Source: Perkinsela sp. pyNocScin1 (taxonomy: Eukaryota > Euglenozoa > Kinetoplastea > Prokinetoplastida > Perkinselidae). From it: a DNA stretch of 64,000 nt. Within the stretch, counting starts at the first letter, position 1, and each line of letters starts with the position of its first letter. This document shows, piece by piece, positions 52,546-62,800 of the stretch. Under the pieces are notes generated by a model. It saw nothing but the letters and a program-made list of their open reading frames with translations. It had not been told where the DNA came from and did no database searches. The translations under genes and the position numbers were made by a program. The stretch covers positions 124,001 to 188,000 of the forward strand of contig CAXHTR010000006.1 of the NCBI GenBank assembly GCA_964019655.1. Reading direction: 5' to 3'.

Positions 52546-52800
52546 AGCTATTCGTGATCGAATTCAGTGCCCGAAGCTGTTTGTGCTGGGAGGATAATAA
52601 GATGATTGGTATAAGTGAGCGCACTACGCTCTGCTTCTGCATAGAAGGTTGCACACAATTCATGAACCTTTTGGACTCTTCGTCCTGTAAAAAGCTGAAT
52701 TATGCACAGCTTGTCTCGTTTAAAGCCTTTTCGATATGATCAGAGATAAAAGTTACCGTTTCTCGTCATTGCGGTCAGCAACACGGACCATAGTAAGTGA

Positions 52801-53001
52801 GTCATCACGAAGGGAAGAAAATGGACGCTAAAATCTCTCGGTCTTGACAGGTACAGATGGCACGATGGAGAGGCATGCTATCTGCGTTTTAAAGACCTCA
52901 TTGATGAGCTAGACAGCGAGCAGTTCTGTGACCCAATCTCTTTTTTTGTCAAATCAACAGTTCCGCTGACTGCTGAGCCCGACTGCGATGGTGGGCACTG
53001 A
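52801..53001 (+). pseudogene. Decayed coding fragment, copy A
   Basis: A 66-codon open stretch without a start codon, preceded by an in-frame TGA: KGRKWTLKSLGLDRYRWHDG, EACYLRFKDLIDELDSEQFC, DPISFFVKSTVPLTAEP, then stop. Bases 52830-52902 recur at 53483-53552 with small insertions that shift the frame, and 52943-52977 resembles 46858-46889 and 53796-53827. This marks remnants of a multi-copy gene of unknown family. Confidence 0.5.
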
Positions 53002-53958
53002 TTCAGAGCGAGGAGGTAAAAAAAATTTGCTTGTTAGCAGCTTTCGCATTATCGGTGCATATAGATCTGCGATGAATAAGTAATAGGTGATTTTGATCGG
53101 CCTCCCGAGATTCTCCTGCATGAAATTTCATGTGCTCACAAAGAACATCCAGCGCCACTGCAATCGGTCGAGCTAAAGCCATTCTTTATGAAATGGAAGT
53201 ACAGCCCTGAGCTGCCTGGCTCTAAGCTCCACGATGTGCAAACTGATGAGAGCGAATACGAGCACCATAGAGGCCACTCTTTGCCACGAGTCGGATAATC
53301 GTACATCCGAGTAGTGAATGGCTAACTACTGACGCCGATTTACGACTGGTCCCTTGTGTGCAGCATGCTCAAGGACCACCACCATGCAATATCGAGGAAC
53401 AACGAAAGGTAACCTGATTTCCTCGTCGGTTGCCCAGCCTTCTAGAAGAGAAAGCATTGCATTACACTGCAGCATTTCATGCAAAATCTCGGTCTTGACA
53501 GGTACAGATGTCACGATGAAGAAAACATGCTATCTGCGTTTTAAAGACCTCAACGAAGCATAAGCATTACCAGAATAGCGCAAGAGCTCCCAGAACTTTT
53601 GTGCATGACCGTCTACACGACCATGATAAGGACACCACCTAACTCAAGCTGGCATTCTTATCATACGCCCAACGGTCAGCTTCATAATCCAGTGATTACT
53701 TACAATTAATACGGCTGATTTCGAAGAATTAGCTGATTTTCTCGAACGGACCCCAAGTATGAATATTCCTTGTAGACCACTACCCCTCATCTTGGCTTTG
53801 TGAGATCAACAGTCCCCGTAATCGCTGATTAGCAGTGTTACTGCAAACTAGTGCATTTTCGCACAAGCTCAAGCTCTGAGTTTCTTCAAGTGGAAGAACT
53901 GCAAGCAATCCGAGACATTTATAACTGCTAAAACACTAAAACACAACACACATAAGTC
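53002..53958. other. Inter-locus DNA with gene remnants
   Basis: Apart from fragment B and the 53796-53827 match to the left flank of copy 1, I see no gene. AT content is moderate. Confidence 0.4.
53483..53552 (+). pseudogene. Decayed coding fragment, copy B
   Basis: About 90 percent identical by eye to 52830-52902 (shared CGGTCTTGACAGGTACAGATG and GCTATCTGCGTTTTAAAGAC) but frame-shifted, so the shared peptide (LGLDRYRxHD) breaks after a dozen residues. Confidence 0.5.
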
Positions 53959-54068
53959 TGCCATTTCCACCTGCAACACCCGGCAGTAAATCGTATTGAG
54001 TTGTAAACAGAGTGTGAACGCAGAATGGGCGCTCACAGATTCATGTGGCTGATTGGCTCACCGCTCAC

Positions 54069-54368
54069 TTACGCGTAGCCGTAGAGCATGCGTCCGCGCT
54101 TGCGGAGGGCGTAGACGACGTCGAGGGCAGTGACGGTCGTGCGCTTGGAGTGCTCGGTGTAGGTGACGGAGTCACGGACGACGCCCTCGACGAACCCCTT
54201 GAGGATGCCGCGGACCTCCTCGTACATGACGCCGGAGATGCGCTTGACACCACCGCGGCGAGCGAGGCGGCGGATGGCGGGCTTCGTGATACCGCGGATG
54301 TTGTCCTTGAGCGCGCGCTGCTGGCGGCGGATGCCTTTTGCGTCACCGGATTTCTTACCTTTGGCCAT
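54069..54368 (-). CDS. H4: Histone H4 (copy 2)
   Basis: Same 99-residue kinetoplastid-type H4 as copy 1 (N-terminus [13 protein letters not shown]-terminus LYGYA). No amino-acid difference. 143 bases downstream of the H3 stop. Confidence 0.98.
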   Translation of the reverse strand: MAKGKKSGDAKGIRRQQRALKDNIRGITKPAIRRLARRGGVKRISGVMYEEVRGILKGFVEGVVRDSVTYTEHSKRTTVTALDVVYALRKRGRMLYGYA

Positions 54369-54511
54369 TTCTAGTAGTGTAGTAGAGAAAAGTAATAAAA
54401 AGAAATACTATCAAGGCGTCTGCTACCTCAAAAAAAGGCTTTTAGGCTATATCGGTGTAAACATTACTCGAGGGGCGCCTTGAAAGGAGGCGCTTGGTCT
54501 CTCAAAGTCGC

Positions 54512-54934
54512 TTAGAAGCGCTCACCGCGGAGACGGCGGGCGAGCTGGATGTCCTTCGGCATGATGGTGACACGGCGGCCGTGGATGGCGCAGAGGCACG
54601 TATCGGCGAAGAGGTTGACGAGGTGGGCCTCGGTCGCCTCCTGCATCGCGAGAACGGCGCTCGCCTGGAAGCGGAGGCCGTCCTTGCCGGTCATGGCGAT
54701 CTCGCGGACGATGCGCTGGAACGGCAGCTTGCGGAGGAGAAGGTCGGTGCCGCGCTGGTAGCGGCGGATGTCACGGAGCGCGACGGTGCCGGGGCGGAAG
54801 CGGTGAACTTTCTTCTGGTTCTGCGACGTCGACTGGGAGGTCTTCGCGGCGGCGGACTTCTTGCCCTTCGTGACGAGGACTTCGCGTGGGAGCTTGCCCG
54901 TGGACTTGCGAGAGGATTCCTTTGTGCGTGCCAT
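54512..54934 (-). CDS. H3: Histone H3 (copy 2)
   Basis: Identical to copy 1. Here the H3 start lies 157 bases from the H2A stop, the ancestral spacing without the transposon. The spacer contains a T-rich run followed by TAG just upstream of the ATG on the minus strand, a plausible trans-splice acceptor that is also retained in copy 1. Confidence 0.98.
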   Translation of the reverse strand: MARTKESSRKSTGKLPREVLVTKGKKSAAAKTSQSTSQNQKKVHRFRPGTVALRDIRRYQRGTDLLLRKLPFQRIVREIAMTGKDGLRFQASAVLAMQEATEAHLVNLFADTCLCAIHGRRVTIMPKDIQLARRLRGERF

Positions 54935-55091
54935 TGTAGTGAATGTAAGCTAGGAAGGATTACTAGTAAAAACGCGCTTGCTGTGAAATTTACTAGAATT
55001 TGTGTGTATATGGATAAACATGCTACTGCGACTGGATCATCGCAGGGAGAAAGGCCCTGCGGTGGCAGTCTGTCTCAGCGCTCCGGCAGAT

Positions 55092-55487
55092 TTAGACCTG
55101 CTGGCTGGAGGCGGTCTTCGCGGACTTCTTCTTGAGAGCGTCGTTGAGGTTGGGTGCGACACCGCCCTGCGTGAAGGTGACGTTGCCGAGGAGCTGGGAG
55201 AGCTCTTCGTCGTGGCGGACGGCGAGAGTCACGGCGCGTGGGGTGATGCGCTTCTTCTTGTGCTGCGCAGCGACCTTTCCGCTGATCTCAAGGAGCTCGG
55301 CGGTGAGGTACTCGAGGACGGCAGTCAGGTAGACTGGGGCGGCAGCGCCGACGCGCTTCGTGTAGCGGCCCTTCTTGAGCATGGAGCGGACGCGGCCAAC
55401 TGGGAAGATGAGACCGGCCTTCTTGCTCACGGAGTTGGTCTTCTTCACGGCGGAGGACTTCTTGCTGGAGACTTTCTGGGATGCCAT
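55092..55487 (-). CDS. H2A: Histone H2A (copy 2)
   Basis: Identical to copy 1, including the C-terminal SSQQV. 149 bases downstream of H2B. Confidence 0.98.
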   Translation of the reverse strand: MASQKVSSKKSSAVKKTNSVSKKAGLIFPVGRVRSMLKKGRYTKRVGAAAPVYLTAVLEYLTAELLEISGKVAAQHKKKRITPRAVTLAVRHDEELSQLLGNVTFTQGGVAPNLNDALKKKSAKTASSQQV

Positions 55488-55636
55488 TGGAATGGAAAAA
55501 AGCGTCCGGAATGGGGAAAATTATTAAGAACACAGAACGATGGCACTTAAAGGAAGTTCTATTACTATGGGTAAACATCGATGGACGGGGCGGGGCGGCA
55601 GAGAAAGGGCCGGTCACGCCGCTTCAGTCCATGCGC

Positions 55637-55963
55637 TTATTTGCTGGCGGCGATCTTGGCGACGGCCTTGGTGCCCTCAGCCATGGCGTGCTTCGCGAGC
55701 TCGCCCGGGAGGATGAGGCGGACGGCGGTCTGGATCTCGCGGGACGACATCGTCTGCGCCTTGTTGTAGCGCGTGAGCGAGGCGGCCTCGGTCGTGATGC
55801 GCTCGAAGAGGTCCTGAACGAAGGATGCCATGACGGTCATGCCTTTGCTGCTGAAGCCGATGTCCTTGTGGACGGCCTTCAGGGTCTTGAAGATGTAGCG
55901 GTTGAAGGACTGCTTGGCCTTGCGGCGGGAGCCGGAGGTCGCGACTTTCTGGGAGCGTGCCAT
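55637..55963 (-). CDS. H2B: Histone H2B (copy 2)
   Basis: Identical to copy 1. The duplicated block ends about 27 bases upstream of its start codon, in an A-run, so the two H2B copies have different upstream DNA beyond that point. Confidence 0.98.
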   Translation of the reverse strand: MARSQKVATSGSRRKAKQSFNRYIFKTLKAVHKDIGFSSKGMTVMASFVQDLFERITTEAASLTRYNKAQTMSSREIQTAVRLILPGELAKHAMAEGTKAVAKIAASK

Positions 55964-55990
55964 TGTTTAGTGGTAAAAGTGCTGAAAAAA

Positions 55991-57358
55991 ACAGTATGCT
56001 GTGTATGGTTTAAAATGATAGTGAGTTTCGATGTGCGTGAAGGGACAGTTGAATTGATGTTGGACCAAGCAGGTAATAGCTTTGTAGTTGGCAATTAGGT
56101 GCGTGAAGTGTAGAATCGCATACATTTCTAGAAAATGCGAGCGTTCTGTTGTGTTTTGAATGGAGAAACGTTATTCAAAGCTAGTGTCAAAATTTAAAGA
56201 TTATTTTTTTGTTGGCATAGCGCTCTACAACTCTTAAGAACCGTGGTTTGAGACTAACGCGCATTGTGCGGAGACGTACGCTCACTCAACCCTCACAGGT
56301 GGATTTCAAAAATATTCTTGGATTCGTTTAAGTTGAGTAATTCAGACGTTCGATGCGTATGTTAGGGTGTATTCAATTTCAGAACAGAAATACGGCGGTG
56401 ACTTCTTGCATTTCTTCGCTCAAACTGAACTGAATAAATATTTTTTTTTCATGCAGGAGGTTTTCATAGCGGAAATATTTTTTTCATGCGATGATTGGCA
56501 CTGTGTGAAGTTTTTATCTTGGACTTTAGTACAATTCTGTCTTGCATGCGGGCTGATGTGGGGAATAATTTTCTGCCCCACTTTAATTCACGCTTCAATT
56601 AATTTCAAAATGCTCGCGATGGAAATGTAATCGGAAACTCTTCACGAAATTGCGATTAAATTCTTGCTTTCTTTTTTTATTTTTTTCCAGCTGTTGACGA
56701 TTTAAATGTGACCTCAAAAAAATTAAGCGAAATTAAAGTATCGCAATTTTTGATCACCTTAATTTGAGCAACAGAATTTTCTGCAGAATATGAGGAACGT
56801 GTATCTGTTGCTCATTAATTAATTCGGAGATAATATTTTCTCTATTCGAGAATTTATTTCACATTTTCTCTCATCGTCAGGAAAAACGGGCGGAAATGTG
56901 AGAAATGGATAGCTGATTATAGTTGATAAGCAGCTGTTTTTTTAAATCTCGTTCAGTGAAAATTGCACTCAATACGCCTCCCGTGCTGCGACGACATTCA
57001 TCACTCCAAAAATTAAATAGCGACTCATTTTCGATAATTAATCGTTTGAATTGAATCTTACGATTAATATTGTGGCACTAACATGTTAGTGTCACTGGAC
57101 AGATATATGCCTTTGCTTCCACGATTGCCATAAAGTTCTGACATCTGTTTGTTGATTTGACCTCATTTCTCTTCCATTCGAAAGGCTTCTACTGTTAATC
57201 GAAGTGCTGTACGAGCAAATTAATACGCTCGGGTTATGTCTTGAAGCTTTGTGCGATTTTACTGGTTTCGTGATAAACAGGCTGTTCGGGGATAAAATTT
57301 TAGCGCTCATCCGGTTAGAATTTCTCTCCGAATACAAACTGTCTCACCATATTACACT
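55991..57358. other. AT-rich gene-poor region
   Basis: About 1.4 kb, strongly AT-rich with many T and A runs, without a convincing gene. Contains a 10-bp inverted repeat (GAGCAACAGA at 56766-56775 and TCTGTTGCTC at 56804-56813) that could form a hairpin with a 28-base loop. May hold transcription-start or other control functions for the minus-strand histone cluster. Confidence 0.45.
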
Positions 57359-57703
57359 CTAATCGCTAGATGGATTTTTCACGGCCGAGGAAACCCAATC
57401 TAAGTAAGCAGGTAGACCATCTTCAATATTGGATGCAACGAGTTCTGGCACATCGTACGGGTGATTTTCTTTTAGATGTTCGGCGATATTACCGATATGA
57501 TCACGCTTCGTCTTTGCCATTAAAATTACTTCGTCATCTGAGCACACTTTTCCTTCCCATGAGTACACAGAGCGTACCTGTGGTATGATGTTTACGCATG
57601 CAACCAGTCGCTTCAGCACGAGTGAATGAGCGAGTGACTCTGCGACCTTTATGCTAGGCGCTGTAATCCAGCAAACGACAAATTTGCTCGTAGCTTTTGA
57701 CAT
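57359..57703 (-). CDS. CUTA: CutA1-family protein
   Basis: Small trimeric protein of the divalent-cation-tolerance CutA family; role in eukaryotes unclear. 114 residues with the family pattern: VVCWITAPSIKVAESLAHSLVLKRLVACVNIIPQVRSVYSWEGKV, DDEVILMAKTKRDHIGNIAEHLKENHPYDVPELVASNIEDGLPAYLDWV (compare C-A-cvNiip-v-SiY-W-G-i--d-E--Li-Kt and HPYe-PEi---i--G---Yl-Wi). Codons are A/T-rich like the surrounding island. No presequence visible. Confidence 0.94.
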   Translation of the reverse strand: MSKATSKFVVCWITAPSIKVAESLAHSLVLKRLVACVNIIPQVRSVYSWEGKVCSDDEVILMAKTKRDHIGNIAEHLKENHPYDVPELVASNIEDGLPAYLDWVSSAVKNPSSD

Positions 57704-58215
57704 TGATCAATAAAAATGACCTCAAGTCTAAATTTTCCTGCCCCTGTTTTGGAATTCTAGTTTCCTCAAAAGACGAAAAAAGATGAATCTCAGTGTGAAA
57801 GGTAGCCATATCCATAATTAGTCTGCATTCACTACGTTTTGTAGCGTGGGACTCGTCTTCTATGGACAACTCATCATGTGGGTAAGACCTCTTGAAAATT
57901 CAAAAATACTTTTTCATATTCAGGAAATTTGGCTGTTATTCTCTCATTCGGACGCTTAGTCCATCCGAAGGTGTCCTAAGGTACAGCGATGGATCATCAG
58001 AGTCGGTAAGAGAAAATTTTATGATCTAAAAAAAATTAAACATATAACCATCCGACAGGAATGTGCTCACACCTAATTTTCAGCGGTATAAAAAAATGGG
58101 CATCGTTGCATATTTTCACTTTGTAATTTCTTTTTTTTCCACCGTCTTCCTTATGAATTGACTACATTGCGCTTGTCCTACAGAGGGTGTACCGCATCAA
58201 ATTTAAAATTGCATC
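57704..58215. other. AT-rich region without a gene
   Basis: About 510 bases with no recognised feature. It would contain the upstream control or splice-acceptor sequences of CutA1 (minus strand). Confidence 0.35.
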
Positions 58216-58551
58216 ATGAAGAGGAATTTTATTGAATCCGGTGGAAAATCAGTTATCGATAAATTGCATCTTAGAAAATGTTGTCTTTCGGAGATAAAAT
58301 TTGAACATCCATTGCGAGACACAGTTGAAGGTCCTGAGCGACGATCGAGACTTGATAACATGAATGGATATCTCGCGTGCACTGTAAATGAAGTTCGTCA
58401 TTACTTGCGCCGAGGGAGCGAAATGAGCAATAGAAAATCACTTTTGCGTCTCCTACAAATTAATAGCAGCTCTGTCGCCAGTTTGACCTCGCCTTTCTTC
58501 CCAACACAGCCAATGCCATTATCGTGCACAGCAATTGAGCGGAATTTTTAG
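58216..58551 (+). CDS. Possible small protein, 111 aa
   Basis: Not recognised. A complete frame of 111 codons, MKRNFIESGGKSVIDKLHLRK, CCLSEIKFEHPLRD, EVRHYLRRGSEMSNRKSLLRLLQ, basic overall. It ends 5 bases before the stop codon of the opposing gene at 58557, a convergent arrangement also seen at 36700. The plus strand has no other gene near, and codon use is A/T-rich, so chance cannot be excluded. Confidence 0.3.
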   Translation: MKRNFIESGGKSVIDKLHLRKCCLSEIKFEHPLRDTVEGPERRSRLDNMNGYLACTVNEVRHYLRRGSEMSNRKSLLRLLQINSSSVASLTSPFFPTQPMPLSCTAIERNF

Positions 58552-58556
58552 ATACA

Positions 58557-58985
58557 TCAGAATGAATGGTCGACGATGCCGCAAACTTGCTCATCATCAT
58601 CTCCTTTCTCTCGGGAAAATGCCTCAAGAGTTTTGTACAGATGCCGGCATTTATCATAGCAATCATCTATTTTCTTGAGGAGTGGAACATGATCTCCTGG
58701 AAATGGTTCACCTTCCTTATCGATCTCCAAAGTCATAAATTTATCGACATACTCGATCAGCTCCATAGCCTTGCGCTTTGTTCGCGAGGATACTGCTGAA
58801 CTTATCCCTTGGGAATGTTCATAGAAGCTGTGCATATCTTTCGCATATGTGTACATCTCCCGAATAGCACGAGCAACACCCGTTACCCGCCGAACAGTCT
58901 CATCTCGTACACCACGCTCCTGGGCTTGAAGGTATGGGTCTTTCGCTCTTTCTTTTTCATATCCGTCTATTGAATATTTCTGCAT
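58557..58985 (-). CDS. Helical hypothetical protein, 142 aa
   Basis: Not recognised. Charged, helix-forming sequence throughout (GYEKERAKDPYLQAQERGVRDETVRRVTGVARAIREMY, TKRKAMELIEYVDKFMTLEIDKEGEPF, LLKKIDDCYDKCRHLYKTLEAF), with no membrane segment or presequence. It lies in line with the minus-strand genes from GCN1 downstream (spacing 76 bases to the next), which supports a real gene. Confidence 0.6.
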   Translation of the reverse strand: MQKYSIDGYEKERAKDPYLQAQERGVRDETVRRVTGVARAIREMYTYAKDMHSFYEHSQGISSAVSSRTKRKAMELIEYVDKFMTLEIDKEGEPFPGDHVPLLKKIDDCYDKCRHLYKTLEAFSREKGDDDEQVCGIVDHSF

Positions 58986-59061
58986 TCTTAAGCGTTAGAT
59001 CGGCTATAAGTGCACACAAGAGATATTTTACACTCAGGAACTAGGTATTTTCCTCCGGCAT

Positions 59062-59742
59062 TTACAATGGCTTCGATCCTTCATGCGTGACTTTTTCAGG
59101 TGGCCATTGTCCCTTCGTTTTTTGCCCTTTCAGCACCATTTCTGCTGCACGGGCGAATCGAAATGACAAATCTACCCGGTCAGTTGGCATCATAACGGAG
59201 CGCGGGTCTAAATTCCGTAGCTCACGCCTGAACTGCGTCATCTTTCGGTGCCTTGTTTTGATATTCCTATGGTACACCGAGTGTGAGTTTCGGATGAAAT
59301 TCCGCTTATACTCGCCATTTTCCCAGCGGCCGCCACTAGCACCCTGCTCATATTGCCGCGCAAGTTTGATTTTTTCCCATTCAAAAATGCGCTTCTTTGG
59401 GGACATTTTTGCAAGTCGCTCATGCGTTTGTGCGTCAAAAGCCTTCATACCGATAGCTTTCGCAGATAAAATATCCTCGCGCTCTTTTGCAGGAAGATCA
59501 AAGACCCATTTCGGATAAATCTTATCTTGCGTCCCGCACATATATGCGTCGAGCATATCATCATCAGATATTTCGTGCTCGGTATATAGGCGGTGGAGGG
59601 TTTTTCGCTGACGATTTATCCACTGCATCTCTGGCTTGACTTCACGGCGTGAATCTCGCTGAATATCGTATCGTTGGAAGCTTTTCGACGATGCTGATGG
59701 TGTTACGTAAGAGCATTGGCGAAGAAGCGATCTCAGAAGCAT
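59062..59742 (-). CDS. Basic, probably mitochondrial protein, 226 aa
   Basis: Not recognised. The N-terminus MLLRSLLRQCSYVTPSASSK is a strong mitochondrial-presequence candidate. The rest is rich in K, R, W and Y (MQWINRQRKTLHRLYTEHE, PKKRIFEWEKIKLARQYEQ, GEYKRNFIRNSHSVYHRNIKTRHRKMTQFRRELRNLDPRSV). This composition strongly suggests a mitoribosomal or mitochondrial RNA-binding protein, but no family match. 100 bases from GCN1 and 76 from the 142-residue gene. Confidence 0.65.
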   Translation of the reverse strand: MLLRSLLRQCSYVTPSASSKSFQRYDIQRDSRREVKPEMQWINRQRKTLHRLYTEHEISDDDMLDAYMCGTQDKIYPKWVFDLPAKEREDILSAKAIGMKAFDAQTHERLAKMSPKKRIFEWEKIKLARQYEQGASGGRWENGEYKRNFIRNSHSVYHRNIKTRHRKMTQFRRELRNLDPRSVMMPTDRVDLSFRFARAAEMVLKGQKTKGQWPPEKVTHEGSKPL

Positions 59743-59842
59743 TTTGGATGCTCAGCTCATTGATGGGTTCGTTAGAAAATAAAAAATGAAGAAAACCAAT
59801 AAGAAGCTATTTATTTCGGAAGAAGCTTGCTACGTTGAATGA

Positions 59843-62800
59843 TTAGTATTCCCACGCATCCTCAACCTCTGAGTCATACTCATAGCTCACACACTTGGGG
59901 AAGCTTTCATGTGCATCCGATCGCTCCGATGCACTCTTCGCTATACGCTGGGACACAGCCATTAGCTCTTCACTTAATCGACGCAAATTTGAATCAGTTT
60001 TGTATATCTTCCGTATTTTCCATTTATGCTTTGCCACTTCGAAGTCTTCATCAAGCATTCGCATAGTACAAGCCCACACTTGCTGAAGGGTCTCGATGTC
60101 AGAGATTGCTGCAAGGCATCTGCACACTAAACGAATTGCATGCTTTCTCTTTTCTGCATCCATTCCTGCGATAGCGCGATCTGTGAAGAACTCAGCCGTA
60201 ACGTAACTCGTGATACTGGCGTCAAACGAAGCTCCACATTGTGCGCTGCACATCGCATAGCCCTCGAGGAGCGCACTGCGGTTGACGAGTGGTGATTTAC
60301 GCTGCATTTGCTCCTTCACACAGCCATCCTCACCGCGAAGCATTATGAGATAACCGTACGCCTTACAAACTGCTGGCATAGACATTTGTGGGCCTTCGAG
60401 ATGCCGATCGAGGAAGACAAAGAGTGTCTCCGTACACTGCAAAGGGATATCGCACGGCCCATGCTTAAAGAATATCACGAGGCCAGCGCACACGCTCTCC
60501 ATGATGGAAATGTGAGGGCGTTGCAAGCGCTGAAACGTAAGCGACGCAGTCTGTACAGCAAGGAGCGGAACACGGTCGTCTAGGCCCTTAGCTGCAATAA
60601 CGTACACGCACTGTATCGCAGCCGCCCGTGCTTTCGGGTCTGGATGAGCCAAGAACGTGTCAAAGAGGAGCGTAACTATGGGCGAGCCGTAGATGGCTGC
60701 CACTTCATCATCCACGAGTGGAAGCGTCTGCACGAAGAACTCGACGATATCCGTGCTCACTGCGACTTCGCTATACACGAGGAAAATGACCTCCCCGATG
60801 ATCTGCGGCCAAACGCTGCTCACAGTGCTCTGGTCGACTATGTTGAATATGTATGCAAGGCCTTGGAGGGCCTCGCTGCGCTCGTGGTCGCTCCCGCCGC
60901 AGAAAGCATCACGATAGAAGGGTAAGACAGACTGTATGCCATAGACGTTGCTCAGCGGCATGAAGACTCCATTGTCGCGGAGAATGCACCCCTGGCGAGT
61001 AGCGCGCAAGCAGCCGCTCACGCAAGCAACATGAGCACGCAGCGGGCACTCATCCTCAGCGTTTGCTTGGATCTCTGCGATGAGCTCTGTCAAATGCTGC
61101 TGGACGAGTCGCACGTAGTCCTCATCCTCCGATCCGAATTCCCCAATCAGCATAGCGAATATCTCGTTGAGCATTTCAGTCTCTTCAGAAGCAGCTAAGC
61201 TTTCACCGAGCGCGCACAGAAGTGCAATCCGTAGCTTTTTACCACCCAGGCTATCTGACGACCGTGGGTAACCCGAAATAAGCGCAAAAATTTCCTTTAC
61301 ATTGTCTTTCAAGAGTGCACAAAGCTCGCTGAAAAGCGTAATGACAGCATCTGGGTCAGCACCAAAGGCCTCCACAGCAATGACAAGCCGTTCGAGAATG
61401 CGCATCGAAAATTTCTCGATATGTGTTTGAATTGTTTCGTCCCCAAAGAGTGCCGTGAGAACTTGCACGTCTGCCGTGGTGCAGCCACTTTCATTTTGTT
61501 CGACAGATTTGACCAAGATATTGGCCACGGCCTTCGGTCGAATCACGAAAAGCGTACGGAACCCTTCGATGGCGTCTTCGCCTTCGGCGACTAAGGCTGC
61601 TTGCTTCGCAACAATGCGCTCTAGCACATGCTGACCATTCATGGATATAATGCGCTCGACGAAGGGCATGAAGCGTGACCGGAAGCGCTCGCTTGTTCGC
61701 TTCAGACCACTCTGGATGATGCTTTCGAGATCACCGAGAAGACGAGCAAAGAGCTCGTCTGATATACGCGGCAAGAGCTGCGTGAGCCCGCAGAGCGCAT
61801 GGGTTCGATCCTCCGATGCACTGGCCTTCTCCATGAGGTCAGCGAACAGCGCTGCGATAGGCTCCTCCGGGAAACGTACGAGGATGACCTTTGCTGCCTG
61901 CGTGGCGAGCGTCTCGTCGTCCTCATCGCTCGAGCTGTAGAGCCGGCCAATGTACGCACTGATCATCGGCGCGATGCATTTGACGTAAGCGTGCGAGTTC
62001 GATACAAAGGTCTTCCACAGCGTCGTTGAAATGTTCTTGAGCTCTTTATCGCGCTCAAGTCGCATGACATAGACTGCGGCCAGTACACGCTGTATCGTCT
62101 TCTCGTCGACCGCTGCCGAAAGGTTCGCAAAGTGCTCCTCGATCGTCTTGTCCTGTCGTGCGAGTGTCTCCGTCTGCTGTGCCTGCGCTGCTTGGGCCTC
62201 CCCTTCAGCATCCTCACCATCGTTCTCATCGTCGCTGTTCTCTTCTTCTTCACTCTTTGTTTGCAGATGCACACCACCAAGCTGGAAGAATAGGTCTGCC
62301 AACAGGAGTAAGCTGCGCTTGCGGGCGCCGAACTCCGCGAGCTCGACGTTCTCGAGCAGCCGCTGAAGCATTTCTTCCCGCGCCGCCTCACAGTTCGATC
62401 GAATGACCACACGGGCGACCTCCATCGCCTTTGCCTGAACGTCTGCGTTCGCATCGGTGATGGACTCGAGTAGCATGGACACGATTTTCGATATGCACTC
62501 GTCAGTCTCCCAGGGCTCGCTCTGCACGAGTTCGTGGAAGAGCTCGAGGTAGCCGACCTTCGCCTCACATGTGGCATTCGAGAAGATGTCTTCCATTGTC
62601 ACAAAGAGGGATGTGAGCGCGTCGCTCGGTAGAATGCCAAAGAGCGAGCTGACAACGCGGGCTGCGCCAGTCCGCTCGAGCGGCGGCGTCGCGGTGGCCG
62701 TCAAAATCGTCTTGTACTTCTCCATATGCGAGCGCTGCGTTGCCTCTTCGTGGTGCTCAAGCAGCGCTGTGATCGCCTTGGCAATGCTGGACTGGTACTC

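Larger units (their letters stand above)
53959..55990. repeat. Histone quartet duplication, copy 2 (empty transposon site)
   Basis: Uninterrupted version of 46994-50615. The spacer between H3 and H2A reads TTTGTGTGTATATGGATAAAC, with the single TA at 55007-55008 where the transposon sits in copy 1. Confidence 0.9.

Noticed and set aside
52531-52800. Possible cis-spliced intron linking the 140-codon frame to fragment A (ACAGGTATGC donor)
   Set aside because: No acceptor gives an open joined frame with good context, cis introns are rare in kinetoplastids, and surrounding DNA is full of decayed fragments.
56367-56630. Plus-strand frame of 87 codons in the AT-rich region
   Set aside because: Phenylalanine-rich because of T runs; no family resemblance, no codon bias.
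56766-56813. 10-bp inverted repeat as a terminator or transposon end
   Set aside because: Too short for transposon ends, no flanking duplication, and stem-loop terminators are not expected for kinetoplastid polymerase II genes.
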